Part shown: one piece after another, positions 1 through 5,011 of the stretch
Layout: each line of letters opens with the position of its first letter
Numbering within the stretch: position 1 is the first letter of the stretch
Assembly (NCBI GenBank): GCA_020054355.1
Contig: JAGVLI010000063.1
Location: 1-5,801, forward strand
DNA from: Planctomycetales bacterium
GTDB lineage: Bacteria > Planctomycetota > Planctomycetia > Gemmatales > Gemmataceae
Direction of reading: 5' to 3'
Length of the DNA stretch: 5,801 nucleotides
Made by a program: the position numbers and the translations under genes
The notes under the pieces: model-generated
The model's input: the letters and a program-made list of their open reading frames with translations, nothing else
Told to the model about the DNA's origin: nothing
Databases searched by the model: none

Positions 1-509
1 ATCGGTCCCCAGCCGAACTTGACGGCGCGGAAGCCCTTGTCGGCCAGGCCGCGGCCAATCTTCTCGGTTTCCGCCGGGGTATCGCCGAAGAGGATGGAAG
101 CGTAGGCGCGGAATTTCTTGCGGAAACCGCCGCCCAGGAGCTGATAGACCGGCCGGCCCACCGCTTTGCCGACGATGTCCCACAAGGCGATCTCGACACC
201 GCTCATCGCCTGGATGGCAGCGCCCTGCCGGCCGTAGAAGATCGAGCCTTCGTACATGCGGTGGATCAGGCGATCGATCTCGAACGGGTCTTGGCCCAGC
301 ACGCATTCGCCCAGGCCGCGCGCGATCTTGTGCGACAGGGGCGCGTCGACGATCGCCTTGGCCACCAGCGACGACGAATCGACCTCGCCCACGCCGGTGA
401 TGCCGGCGTCGGTCTGAACCTTGACGATCAAGGTTTCCTGGGTGCCGTCGGCGCGCTCGTTGATGGCGGGCAGACGGAGAAAGATGGCTTCGACTTTGGT
501 GATTTTCAT
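1..509 (-). CDS. Mandelate racemase/muconate lactonizing enzyme family protein, N-terminal part
   Basis: This is the first 169 residues of an enolase-superfamily enzyme; the C-terminal part lies beyond the left edge. Such enzymes abstract a proton next to a carboxylate in a metal-dependent reaction, often dehydrating or racemising sugar acids. Residues 1-120 read as the capping domain, starting MKITKVEAIFLRLP with TDAGITGVGEV at about 33-43. Residues 98-127 match the family signature (AIQAMSGVEIALWDIVGKAVGRP split around 98-120, then VYQLLGG), with Asp111 in ALWDIVGK. RAVKFGWGP at 161-169 is the end of the second barrel strand, where this superfamily carries a catalytic lysine; Lys164 is the candidate. 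The metal ligands and the general acid/base of the far barrel strands are outside the window, so the substrate cannot be assigned. The start ATG at 507-509 fits the family N-terminus, although no strong ribosome binding site is visible. It lies 24 bases after the 128-aa gene, probably in one operon. The family call is secure; a specific reaction is not. Confidence 0.93.
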   Translation of the reverse strand, partial: MKITKVEAIFLRLPAINERADGTQETLIVKVQTDAGITGVGEVDSSSLVAKAIVDAPLSHKIARGLGECVLGQDPFEIDRLIHRMYEGSIFYGRQGAAIQAMSGVEIALWDIVGKAVGRPVYQLLGGGFRKKFRAYASILFGDTPAETEKIGRGLADKGFRAVKFGWGP

Positions 510-533
510 GGTGCTAAACCGCCAGCGGTGATG

Positions 534-920
534 TCAATCGTCCTCGCCGCGCACGCCTTCGATGGGCACGACCGTCTTCTCGTCGTCCTCGATGAGCACG
601 ACCGCCTTGTGCTTCGGGGCGAAGGTCTGGTCGTACTCGCCGGAGGCGACCAGCATGGTCAGCTGGCCGTAATACTCGATGGCGGCGTGCAGGTCGTCGA
701 AGAAGGTGTCCTCGTCCTCCGACTGCGGCTCGCGGCCGATGCGCTTCCAGTCCACCGACTGGTGCAGGTCGGGCGCGCGGCTCATGGCCAGGTAAAAGCA
801 GGCGCCGGCCAGCGCCAGGATTTCATCGACGTCCTTCACTTCCGAAAGCGGATAGCCTTCCGTGAGCTGCTTGAGCCAGCGTTCGGCCTTGGCTTTGTCG
901 AAATTGATGGAAATGGCCAT
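534..920 (-). CDS. Uncharacterised acidic 128-aa protein
   Basis: I do not recognise this protein. The start MAISINFDKAKAERWL at 918-920 is chosen because GGAGG lies 8 bases upstream on the minus strand; a 22-residue upstream extension has no such signal and a low-quality composition. The product is soluble, with no signal peptide or membrane segment. Residues 7-22 and 26-50 look helical (KAKAERWLKQLT, then VDEILALAGACFYLAM), 68-95 are a second helical stretch (SEDEDTFFDDLHAAIEYYGQLTMLVAS), and the C-terminus (106-128) looks like a beta strand followed by an acidic tail ending GEDD. Cys41 is the only cysteine. The gene has its own candidate promoter and is followed after 24 bases by the racemase-family gene, so the two are probably co-transcribed. 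Codon use is GC-rich like its neighbours. Coding status is well supported by the Shine-Dalgarno site, compact spacing and protein-like composition, but no function can be given. Confidence 0.8.
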   Translation of the reverse strand: MAISINFDKAKAERWLKQLTEGYPLSEVKDVDEILALAGACFYLAMSRAPDLHQSVDWKRIGREPQSEDEDTFFDDLHAAIEYYGQLTMLVASGEYDQTFAPKHKAVVLIEDDEKTVVPIEGVRGEDD

Positions 921-1018
921 ACCCGGCGCCTCCGCTCGGTTGGGTGACTCCGTGGGACCGCTGGGGAAGCGCGGCCGACAGATCACGGCTGCTGGGGTTC
1001 GGTGCTTTGTCTGCTCGA

Positions 1019-1047
1019 AGTGTAAGTGCCGGGCGCCGGCCCGTCAA
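1019..1047 (-). promoter_or_regulatory. Candidate sigma70-like promoter for the 128-aa gene and racemase gene
   Basis: On the minus strand TTGACG (1042-1047, 5 of 6 to consensus) and TACACT (1019-1024, 4 of 6) are separated by exactly 17 bases. This places transcription start roughly 90 bases upstream of the ATG at 920. The spacer contains the inverted repeat GCCGG-GCG-CCGGC (1028-1040), which could be an operator or simply reflect GC bias. This is pattern matching only. Confidence 0.45.
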
Positions 1048-1065
1048 CGGCGGAGCGCAGCGCGG

Positions 1066-1083
1066 GTGCGAAACCGCAAGCGG
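1066..1083 (+). repeat. Short dispersed repeat, copy A
   Basis: This is one of three copies in the window of GTGCRAARCCGCRAGCGG. It contains the small dyad ACCGC-AA-GCGGT (1073-1084) and lies just beyond the permease stop codon. Copy A differs at one base from copy B at 3873-3890. There is no U-tract on the permease strand, so it is at best a weak terminator. Confidence 0.6.
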
Positions 1084-1094
1084 TGGAGGGCGGC

Positions 1095-2951
1095 TCACTT
1101 GTAATATGGCGCCGCCGGCGCCGCCGAGCGCCGCCGGGGGCGATAGATCGGCTCTTCCTTCCAGTGGCGGGTGCGTTCGCGGTCCGAGACGCGCTTCTCG
1201 GCGTCGCCCACGAAATACCAGGCGACCAGCCAGAAGATCAGGGCCAGACCCAGGCAGGTGGCAATGAAAAAGGCGGTGAAGAAATCGCCGAAGGTGCCGA
1301 CCGCGCGGGTCAGACCCAGGCTGTAGACCTTGTCGGTCATCAGCAGGAACAGGTAGATGATGAAGGCGATCAGCAGAATGACCGGCTGCGTGACGGCGTA
1401 GAGCACGAACATGCCGAGGTAGCCGAAGCCCAGCGCGCCCAGCATGCTGCGCCAGGAGCTGCGCGAGCGCACGGAAGCGAAGATGCCCGCCGCCCCTAGG
1501 TAGTACATGGCCAGGAAGGTCACGCCCAGCCAGAGTACGGTCCAGAACACCGACTGGAAGCCGCCCGCCAGCGACAGGGTGACGGCGGGCAGTGCGTAGG
1601 CGATCAGGTAGGGAATCGCCGCGCCCAGGATGCCCCAGAGCTTGCCGCGAATCAGCTGCTTGGTTTCGAGCGGCGTCAGCAGCAGCGCTTCCCAGGTCTG
1701 CTGTTCCCGCTCGCCGCTGACCGCTCCCGAGGTGCGAATGCCGACGATCAGGCTGGCCATCAGCATGGCGACGATGGACTGGATCAGGAACTTCGGCCCG
1801 GCATCGTCTTCATCTACCATGCGGCTCAGCGCGAGCAGGTCGAAGGAGCGCAGACTGGTCCAGACCGCAGCCTGGCTCACCCCCGCCTGCAAGCTCGACC
1901 AGAGCACGGCGCTGCACGAAATAATGGTCAAGAAGAAGACCAGCAGCAAGCCCAGCCAGGTCGGAATCCAGCGCAGCCAGGGAAAAGGCGCGATGCCTTC
2001 CACCTGGCGTTCCTTCCAGCGGATCGGCTCCTCGCCGACGGCGGCGCGACGGACAATGACGCCGTCGCCGGTCCGCTTGCCAGTGTTTTCCAGCTGGCGG
2101 ATGTAGGCGCCCCGCAAGCGCCAGACGGCCAACCCCAGGCAGGGCAGGCCGATGCTGCTCCAGGCCAGCAGCGAGCCGAATAACCGTTGCCAGACGGCGC
2201 GGACGCTGCCGTTCTCCCAGGCAGGCTCCAGCACGTAGAGCGGATTGAAGTAGCGCAGCCCTTCGTTGAGCGTCACCAGGAAGGAGAGGAACGCGCCCGG
2301 CGCGGACCCGGTCGGCAATCGGCCGTTCAGGTAAGTGGCCAGCCAGGAACTGATGAACATCAGCAAGACGCCGCCGCCGAAGACGCCATACAGGCTGAGC
2401 ACGGCGTCGCGCGTCTGCCGGCTCCAGACCGAAGCCAGCAGGCTGGCGGAGCCGAGGGCAAAGACCGGGGCGATCGTGACGGCGAAGACCGCGACCATGA
2501 TCGGCGGATGCAGCCCGCCCCAGACGCCGATGAAGCAGAGGATCGGCAGCCCGGCGATGATGAGCAGGCCCACCTGGGCCATGCGGGCCAGCAGCTTGCC
2601 GATGATGATCTCGGCGGCCGTCAGGTGGGCCGTCAGCATGTACTGCAAGGTGCCGCGCGTCTTTTCATCGGTAATTGCCCCCGCGGTGAAGGCTGGGGTA
2701 ATGAGCAGGATGATGATGAGCTGCTGCACCACGAACATCTCGACGAAGCCCGTGGCGAAATCGCTGGTGGCGTTGGGATCGAGGCCGACGCCGCCGAAGG
2801 CCATCCGGCCGGACCAGAGCTTGCTGCGGTAGATGAGGTAGCCGACCACCAGCTGCAGGACGAGCCAGCCGGCGTAGAGGTAGCGGAAGATCATCTGCCG
2901 GCCGCGCCGGCCGCCGAGCAGCATTTCCAGGTAGAGTACGGGTCCGACCAT
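1095..2951 (-). CDS. ABC-2 type transporter permease with two tandem modules
   Basis: This 618-aa integral membrane protein is a permease of the ABC-2 exporter class, which needs a separate ATPase to move its substrate. The ATG at 2949-2951 is chosen over a 50-residue upstream extension because GGAG sits 6 bases before it and MVGPVLYLEMLLGGRRGRQ is a typical cytosolic lead-in. Likely membrane segments lie at about 22-41, 69-93, 121-144, 150-175, 185-208 and 256-277, then 330-350, 386-405, 437-462, 466-494, 503-537 and 555-582. Each half carries the ABC-2 hallmark loop after its second segment: TDEKTRGTLQYMLTAHLTA (94-112) and SGEREQQTWEALLLTPLET (412-430), each followed by a GKL motif (118-120 and 436-438). 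The halves are joined by a cytosolic linker (about 280-328) containing PIRWKERQVEG, and the protein ends in a basic tail rich in Arg, Pro and Ala. One chain may therefore supply both transmembrane halves. No ATPase gene lies within the window on either side, so partner and cargo are unknown. Confidence 0.92.
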   Translation of the reverse strand: MVGPVLYLEMLLGGRRGRQMIFRYLYAGWLVLQLVVGYLIYRSKLWSGRMAFGGVGLDPNATSDFATGFVEMFVVQQLIIILLITPAFTAGAITDEKTRGTLQYMLTAHLTAAEIIIGKLLARMAQVGLLIIAGLPILCFIGVWGGLHPPIMVAVFAVTIAPVFALGSASLLASVWSRQTRDAVLSLYGVFGGGVLLMFISSWLATYLNGRLPTGSAPGAFLSFLVTLNEGLRYFNPLYVLEPAWENGSVRAVWQRLFGSLLAWSSIGLPCLGLAVWRLRGAYIRQLENTGKRTGDGVIVRRAAVGEEPIRWKERQVEGIAPFPWLRWIPTWLGLLLVFFLTIISCSAVLWSSLQAGVSQAAVWTSLRSFDLLALSRMVDEDDAGPKFLIQSIVAMLMASLIVGIRTSGAVSGEREQQTWEALLLTPLETKQLIRGKLWGILGAAIPYLIAYALPAVTLSLAGGFQSVFWTVLWLGVTFLAMYYLGAAGIFASVRSRSSWRSMLGALGFGYLGMFVLYAVTQPVILLIAFIIYLFLLMTDKVYSLGLTRAVGTFGDFFTAFFIATCLGLALIFWLVAWYFVGDAEKRVSDRERTRHWKEEPIYRPRRRSAAPAAPYYK

Positions 2952-2970
2952 CAAAGGCTCCGTGCAGCTG

Positions 2971-2999
2971 GCTCCGCGGCAGTAACCGCCGGGCGGAGC
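2971..2999 (-). other. Hairpin in the permease leader
   Basis: GCTCCGC (2971-2977) and GCGGAGC (2993-2999) form a 7-bp stem with a 15-base loop, ending about 19 bases before the permease start. Overlapping it is an imperfect direct repeat, GGCAGTAACCGCCG (2978-2991) and GGCATAACCGCCG (3002-3014). With the stem at 3018-3022/3027-3031 this makes the 5' leader rather structured. Whether it regulates translation is unknown; GC-rich sequence yields such stems often. Confidence 0.3.
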
Positions 3000-3045
3000 G
3001 GGGCATAACCGCCGTCGGCAGGCAATCCTGCGTTGCTTATCCCGA

Positions 3046-3074
3046 ATCCTATGCCACGGGCCGCGTCTTCGCAA
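3046..3074 (-). promoter_or_regulatory. Candidate promoter for the ABC permease gene
   Basis: On the minus strand TTGCGA (3069-3074) and TAGGAT (3046-3051) are 17 bases apart, each matching 4 of 6 consensus positions. Transcription would start near 3039, giving a leader of about 90 bases that opens with a small hairpin (GCAGG/CCTGC, 3018-3031). The hexamers are only fair, so this is tentative. Confidence 0.3.
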
Positions 3075-3171
3075 GCCGGGGCGCTGGGCGTCGGCGCGCA
3101 CGCTTGCCGACGCGGAGGACCATCATCCGGTTGTTCGTCGGCCGTTCCCGGAGATTTCAGCGCCGGATTGC

Positions 3172-3237
3172 TCGTGGGTTAGGATTCCGATCCTGACAGG
3201 CAGTGAAGTTTGTCAGGATCGGAATCCTAACCCACGA
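3172..3237. repeat. REP-like palindromic pair 1 (27-bp perfect inverted repeat)
   Basis: Bases 3172-3198 and 3211-3237 are perfect reverse complements over 27 bp with a 12-base loop. Each arm is itself a hairpin: GTTAGGAT-TCCG-ATCCTGAC at 3178-3197 (8 pairs, one T-G) and its mirror at 3212-3231. The tetranucleotide GTGG (3174-3177) abuts the left hairpin, and its complement CCAC (3232-3235) abuts the right one. A tetranucleotide foot, a hairpin, and two units facing each other is the BIME layout of REP elements. There is no T-tract after it, so it is a poor intrinsic terminator. It lies between divergent genes, outside any coding sequence. The inverted repeat is certain; the REP assignment is inference. 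Confidence 0.85.
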
Positions 3238-3459
3238 AGGCTTCGCTCCTGGGCGCTGCCTGGTCAGGCTCCCTTTTCGGGCCGATCTCACGGCCGGACT
3301 GACAATTGCACAGGAAGCAATCTCCATTGCGCAGAACGTAATCCTTGAATGCAGGCGAGCGCTCGGAGCACTGCCATTTACCCTTTCCCAGCCCCCGTGC
3401 ATTTCCGAGATTCAACTTGACACCAACCGGCAAACCTGCGACGGATGGATATAGGGATT

Positions 3460-3481
3460 GGGCTGCTGAATTCAGCGGCCC
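3460..3481. promoter_or_regulatory. Near-perfect dyad upstream of the CxxC gene, possible operator
   Basis: A 22-bp dyad centred on GCTGAATTCAGC (3465-3476, perfect) extends outward with one T-G mismatch at 3464/3477 to GGGC on the left and GCCC on the right. It has no loop, which suits a dimeric DNA-binding protein better than an RNA hairpin. It lies about 60 bases before the ATG at 3543, just after the AT-rich TATAGG at 3450-3455. No regulator is known. Confidence 0.35.
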
Positions 3482-3542
3482 GCTTGCTTGCGGCAACGCT
3501 GCCCGCGGGCGACGGATGGGAGATTTGGGAGGTCATCGGTTC

Positions 3543-3857
3543 ATGTTGCACATCACATGCGATCTCTGCGGGAAAGAGCTGCAACCGCAGGAAGACTGCC
3601 GTTATGTTGTGAAAATCGAGGTCTTCGCCGCTCACGACCCGCGCGAGATCACCGAGGCGGATCTCGACGAGGACCACATGGAAGCAGTCAGCCAGCTGCT
3701 TCGCGACATGGAAGACGACGAAAGCACCGCTCCCGACCCGACCACTCCCGTCTACAAGAAATTCCGCTACGACCTCTGCCCCGAATGCCAGAAGAAGTTC
3801 CTCCGCGATCCCCTCAACAAGGAAACCGAACAGAAGTTCGATTTCAGCGAAAACTAA
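3543..3857 (+). CDS. Small CxxC protein with a zinc-ribbon-like layout, 104 aa
   Basis: This is a small soluble protein with two cysteine knuckles: CDLC at residues 6-9 and CPEC at 79-82 (in YDLCPECQKKF). Four cysteines split between the two ends could bind one zinc ion in a ribbon or treble-clef fold, bringing the termini together around the middle. That middle is a beta-like segment (DCRYVVKIEVFA, 18-29) followed by a strongly acidic helical stretch (ITEADLDEDHMEAVSQLLRDMEDDE, about 36-60). Cys19 is an extra cysteine. The start ATG at 3543 is preferred because GGGAGG (3527-3532) lies 10 bases upstream and the protein then begins directly with the first knuckle; an in-frame ATG at 3516 has no such site. 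The style recalls hypothetical proteins conserved in planctomycetes, but I cannot name a family, partner or ligand. The TAA stop is followed at once by AGCCCGCCAAA, a motif also present at the stop of the YHS gene. Confidence 0.88.
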   Translation: MLHITCDLCGKELQPQEDCRYVVKIEVFAAHDPREITEADLDEDHMEAVSQLLRDMEDDESTAPDPTTPVYKKFRYDLCPECQKKFLRDPLNKETEQKFDFSEN

Positions 3858-3872
3858 AGCCCGCCAAAACAG

Positions 3873-3905
3873 GTGCGAAGCCGCAAGCGGCGCAATCTGC
3901 GCAGC
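3873..3905 (+). repeat. Short dispersed repeat, copy B (extended)
   Basis: The core GTGCGAAGCCGCAAGCGG (3873-3890) continues as a 33-base unit ending GCGCAGC. The copy at 3996-4027 matches it in direct orientation with a few substitutions and a one-base gap. Copy B ends exactly where the left arm of palindromic pair 2 begins (3906). It contains GCCGC-AA-GCGGC and the palindrome CTGCGCAG (3897-3904). Confidence 0.7.
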
Positions 3906-3982
3906 GCGTAGGGTCCGCTGTGCGGACCACTGACCGCAACAATGCCCGTGTCGTTCAATGGTCCGCACAGCGGACCCTACGC
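3906..3982. repeat. REP-like palindromic pair 2 (24-bp perfect inverted repeat)
   Basis: Bases 3906-3929 and 3959-3982 are perfect reverse complements over 24 bp, separated by 29 bases. Each arm is itself a hairpin, GGTCCGC-TGT-GCGGACC at 3912-3928, mirrored at 3960-3976. GTAG (3908-3911) directly abuts the left hairpin, and CTAC (3977-3980) abuts the right one. This matches the known REP structure, in which a conserved GTAG-type tetranucleotide sits at the foot of a hairpin recognised by RAYT transposases. The pair is intergenic after the CxxC gene, and direct repeats B and C flank it. I recall similar GTAGGGTCCGC-type repeats as frequent in planctomycete genomes, but could not check this. 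Confidence 0.88.
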
Positions 3983-3995
3983 AGATGCGCGCCAA

Positions 3996-4027
3996 GTGCA
4001 AAGCCGCGAGCGGCGAAACCGCGCAGC
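3996..4027 (+). repeat. Short dispersed repeat, copy C (extended)
   Basis: GTGCAAAGCCGCGAGCGG (3996-4013) and its continuation to GCGCAGC at 4027 repeat copy B in the same orientation. It starts 13 bases after palindromic pair 2. Its core differs from copy B at two positions. Confidence 0.65.
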
Positions 4028-4081
4028 TTCCCTGGCTTGAAGCCGCCTCAAAGTCGGGTTTTCCGCCTGCGCGGAGTCTGG

Positions 4082-4087
4082 TCTAAT
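4082..4087 (+). promoter_or_regulatory. Candidate -10 element for the PEP-CTERM gene
   Basis: TCTAAT matches 5 of 6 positions of the -10 consensus. The base run 17 bases upstream (TTTTCC, 4059-4064) is only a weak -35. Start of transcription near 4094 would place the whole structured segment 4099-4175 in the 5' leader, which supports but does not prove the site. Confidence 0.3.
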
Positions 4088-4104
4088 TGCCGCCGAATGG
4101 GGGA

Positions 4105-4175
4105 CTATTCCAGGACAGTGGATTCCTGCGGACCCAGCAGGAATAGGGCCGAAGGGGGACCCGCACCGTCCTGGA
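4105..4175 (+). promoter_or_regulatory. Structured 5' leader with alternative stems upstream of the PEP-CTERM gene
   Basis: TCCAGGAC (4109-4116) pairs with GTCCTGGA (4168-4175), 8 bp, enclosing a second stem ATTCCTGC (4122-4129) with GCAGGAAT (4137-4144), 8 bp and a 7-base loop. An alternative helix, CTATTCC (4105-4111) with GGAATAG (4140-4146), excludes both. The last stem ends 9 bases before the AAGGAG ribosome binding site (4185-4190). No known riboswitch class was recognised. Confidence 0.35.
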
Positions 4176-4195
4176 GCGTTTGCCAAGGAGACGGC

Positions 4196-4891
4196 ATGGC
4201 GCGATGGTGTCGAGGACGAGGCAGCCTGTACCTGGCGGCGGCCTTGCTGCTGGCCGGGACAGCGGGGGCAAGGCCGGCGCAGGCCGGGCCGGTGTTCAAC
4301 GACTATGTGCAGCTGGAAAGCGCGGGCGCGGGCCAGAATGTCACGGTGAACTACAACGGCGCGGATCGGACCGTGTTCGCCGGGCAATACCAGGCCCATT
4401 TCAGCGGTCCCGGTCCGTGGCCGACCACCGGCCCGTTCTGGACCTTCGCGACGGATATCGGCAACTGGACGGTGCCGGGGGCGAGCTACGGCGTGACGCC
4501 GCAATCGACGGATGTCCTGAACCAGGGCGGCAGCATCGGCTGGCTGTTCAACCATCTGGGCGGCGACCAGCTGCACAGCAACGTCCTGGCCGCCGGCATG
4601 CAGCTGGCGCTCTGGGACCTGGCCATCGACGGCGGCGACGGGTTGTGGAACGGAGATTTCCGTTACACCCAGGCCGACGTGCTGGCGCTGCAGGCGGCCG
4701 TCCTGCTCGATGAGGCGAAGCATCACTACGAAAAGGGCATCTGGTTACAAGGCGGGCCGGACGGACCCAGCGTGCTCTACCGCCAGCAGGATTGCTGCTG
4801 CCACGACACGCCGGAGCCAGGCTCGCTGTTCTTGTGGGGCTTTGGTCTGGCGGCCCTGGTGGGCTATCGCTTCAAGCGACAGCCCAGTTGA
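4196..4891 (+). CDS. Exported PEP-CTERM protein (exosortase substrate), 231 aa
   Basis: The protein has an N-terminal signal peptide (Arg3, Arg6 and Arg8, hydrophobic core 11-22, likely cleavage after PAQA at about residue 30) and a C-terminal PEP-CTERM sorting signal: TPEPGS at 205-210, a membrane segment 211-223, then RFKR at 225-228. In this system an exosortase (EpsH/XrtA type) processes the tail at the cell envelope. The ATG at 4196 follows AAGGAG with a 5-base spacer, which decides the start over a long upstream extension. The mature domain (31-195) has FWTFATDIGNW (81-91), GWLFNHLGG (115-123) and AAGMQLALWDLAIDGGDG (132-149). That order resembles envelope proteins with a TQXA/thioester-like fold, where FCxD and QxAIW motifs supply a Cys and a Gln; here Ala85 stands where the Cys would be. 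CCC at 200-202 lies just before the PEP motif. Function is unknown; an envelope or matrix role is inferred. An intrinsic terminator follows. No exosortase gene is in the window. Confidence 0.93.
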   Translation: MARWCRGRGSLYLAAALLLAGTAGARPAQAGPVFNDYVQLESAGAGQNVTVNYNGADRTVFAGQYQAHFSGPGPWPTTGPFWTFATDIGNWTVPGASYGVTPQSTDVLNQGGSIGWLFNHLGGDQLHSNVLAAGMQLALWDLAIDGGDGLWNGDFRYTQADVLALQAAVLLDEAKHHYEKGIWLQGGPDGPSVLYRQQDCCCHDTPEPGSLFLWGFGLAALVGYRFKRQPS

Positions 4892-4911
4892 ACGTGTTGA
4901 AATCGTACGCG

Positions 4912-4954
4912 GGGCCGGCAGCGGGAAGAATTGCTTCCCGACGCCGGCCCTTTG
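4912..4954 (+). terminator. Intrinsic terminator after the PEP-CTERM gene
   Basis: GGGCCGGC (4912-4919) pairs with GCCGGCCC (4943-4950), and CGGGAAG (4922-4928) with CTTCCCG (4934-4940), interrupted by a small internal loop and closed by a 5-base loop. TTTGT follows directly. The stem is long and GC-rich; the T-run is short. It starts 20 bases after the PEP-CTERM stop codon and separates that gene from the YHS gene. Confidence 0.75.
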
Positions 4955-5011
4955 TCGTTGGCAGCGGGGTTTAATGGAGTGTTGTTGTTCCAACCAATCG
5001 GGAATCCACCC

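Larger units (their letters stand above)
2952..3542. other. 591-base region without a convincing gene
   Basis: This gap separates the leftward permease from the rightward CxxC gene. Open frames here are short, overlap one another on both strands, cross the inverted repeat at 3172-3237, lack ribosome binding sites and encode unfamiliar low-quality proteins, so I call no gene. It holds the permease promoter and leader, an 8-bp stem GCGTCGGC/GCCGACGC (3088-3095/3106-3113), the 27-bp inverted repeat, a stretch of visibly lower GC (about 3300-3475), and the dyad at 3460-3481. The lower-GC stretch could be gene debris, but no family was recognised. Confidence 0.6.
3858..4195. other. 338-base intergenic region made of repeats and a leader
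   Basis: Between the CxxC gene and the PEP-CTERM gene there is no credible gene. A long plus-strand open frame runs through into the PEP-CTERM gene, but its upstream part is an out-of-frame reading of the CxxC gene plus repeats. In order, the region holds AGCCCGCCAAA (3858-3868), repeat copy B, palindromic pair 2, repeat copy C, a candidate -10 element and the structured leader. Confidence 0.7.

Noticed and set aside
261..947. Plus-strand open frame of 228 codons
   Set aside because: It is antisense to the racemase-family gene and the 128-aa gene, crosses both, has no ribosome binding site and reads as low-quality sequence.
2187..3008. Plus-strand open frame of 273 codons
   Set aside because: It is the antisense shadow of the permease, rich in Gln, Asp, Glu and Ala as expected from reversed membrane-protein codons in GC-rich DNA.
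3172..3237. tRNA or other RNA gene at the long inverted repeat
   Set aside because: The fold is a single simple hairpin with no cloverleaf, anticodon arm or T-loop sequence.
3417..3422. Perfect TTGACA -35 hexamer upstream of the CxxC gene
   Set aside because: No acceptable -10 lies 15-19 bases downstream; the AT-rich TATAGG at 3450 is 27 bases away.
3227..3496. Minus-strand open frame of 89 codons with several cysteines, possible gene remnant
   Set aside because: It overlaps other open frames and the inverted repeat, has no ribosome binding site and matches no family I know. It could be debris, but the sequence alone does not support it.
3906..3982. Palindromic pair 2 as a plain intrinsic terminator
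   Set aside because: There is no T-tract after either arm, and the GTAG-hairpin units in mirror orientation fit a REP pair better.
3488..4195. 236-codon upstream extension of the PEP-CTERM gene
   Set aside because: It is an out-of-frame reading of the CxxC gene followed by repeats. The AAGGAG site and signal peptide fix the start at 4196.
4970..4975. TTTAAT as -10 for the YHS gene
   Set aside because: It matches 5 of 6, but the only -35-like hexamer (TTGTCG, 4952-4957) is 12 bases away and overlaps the terminator tail.
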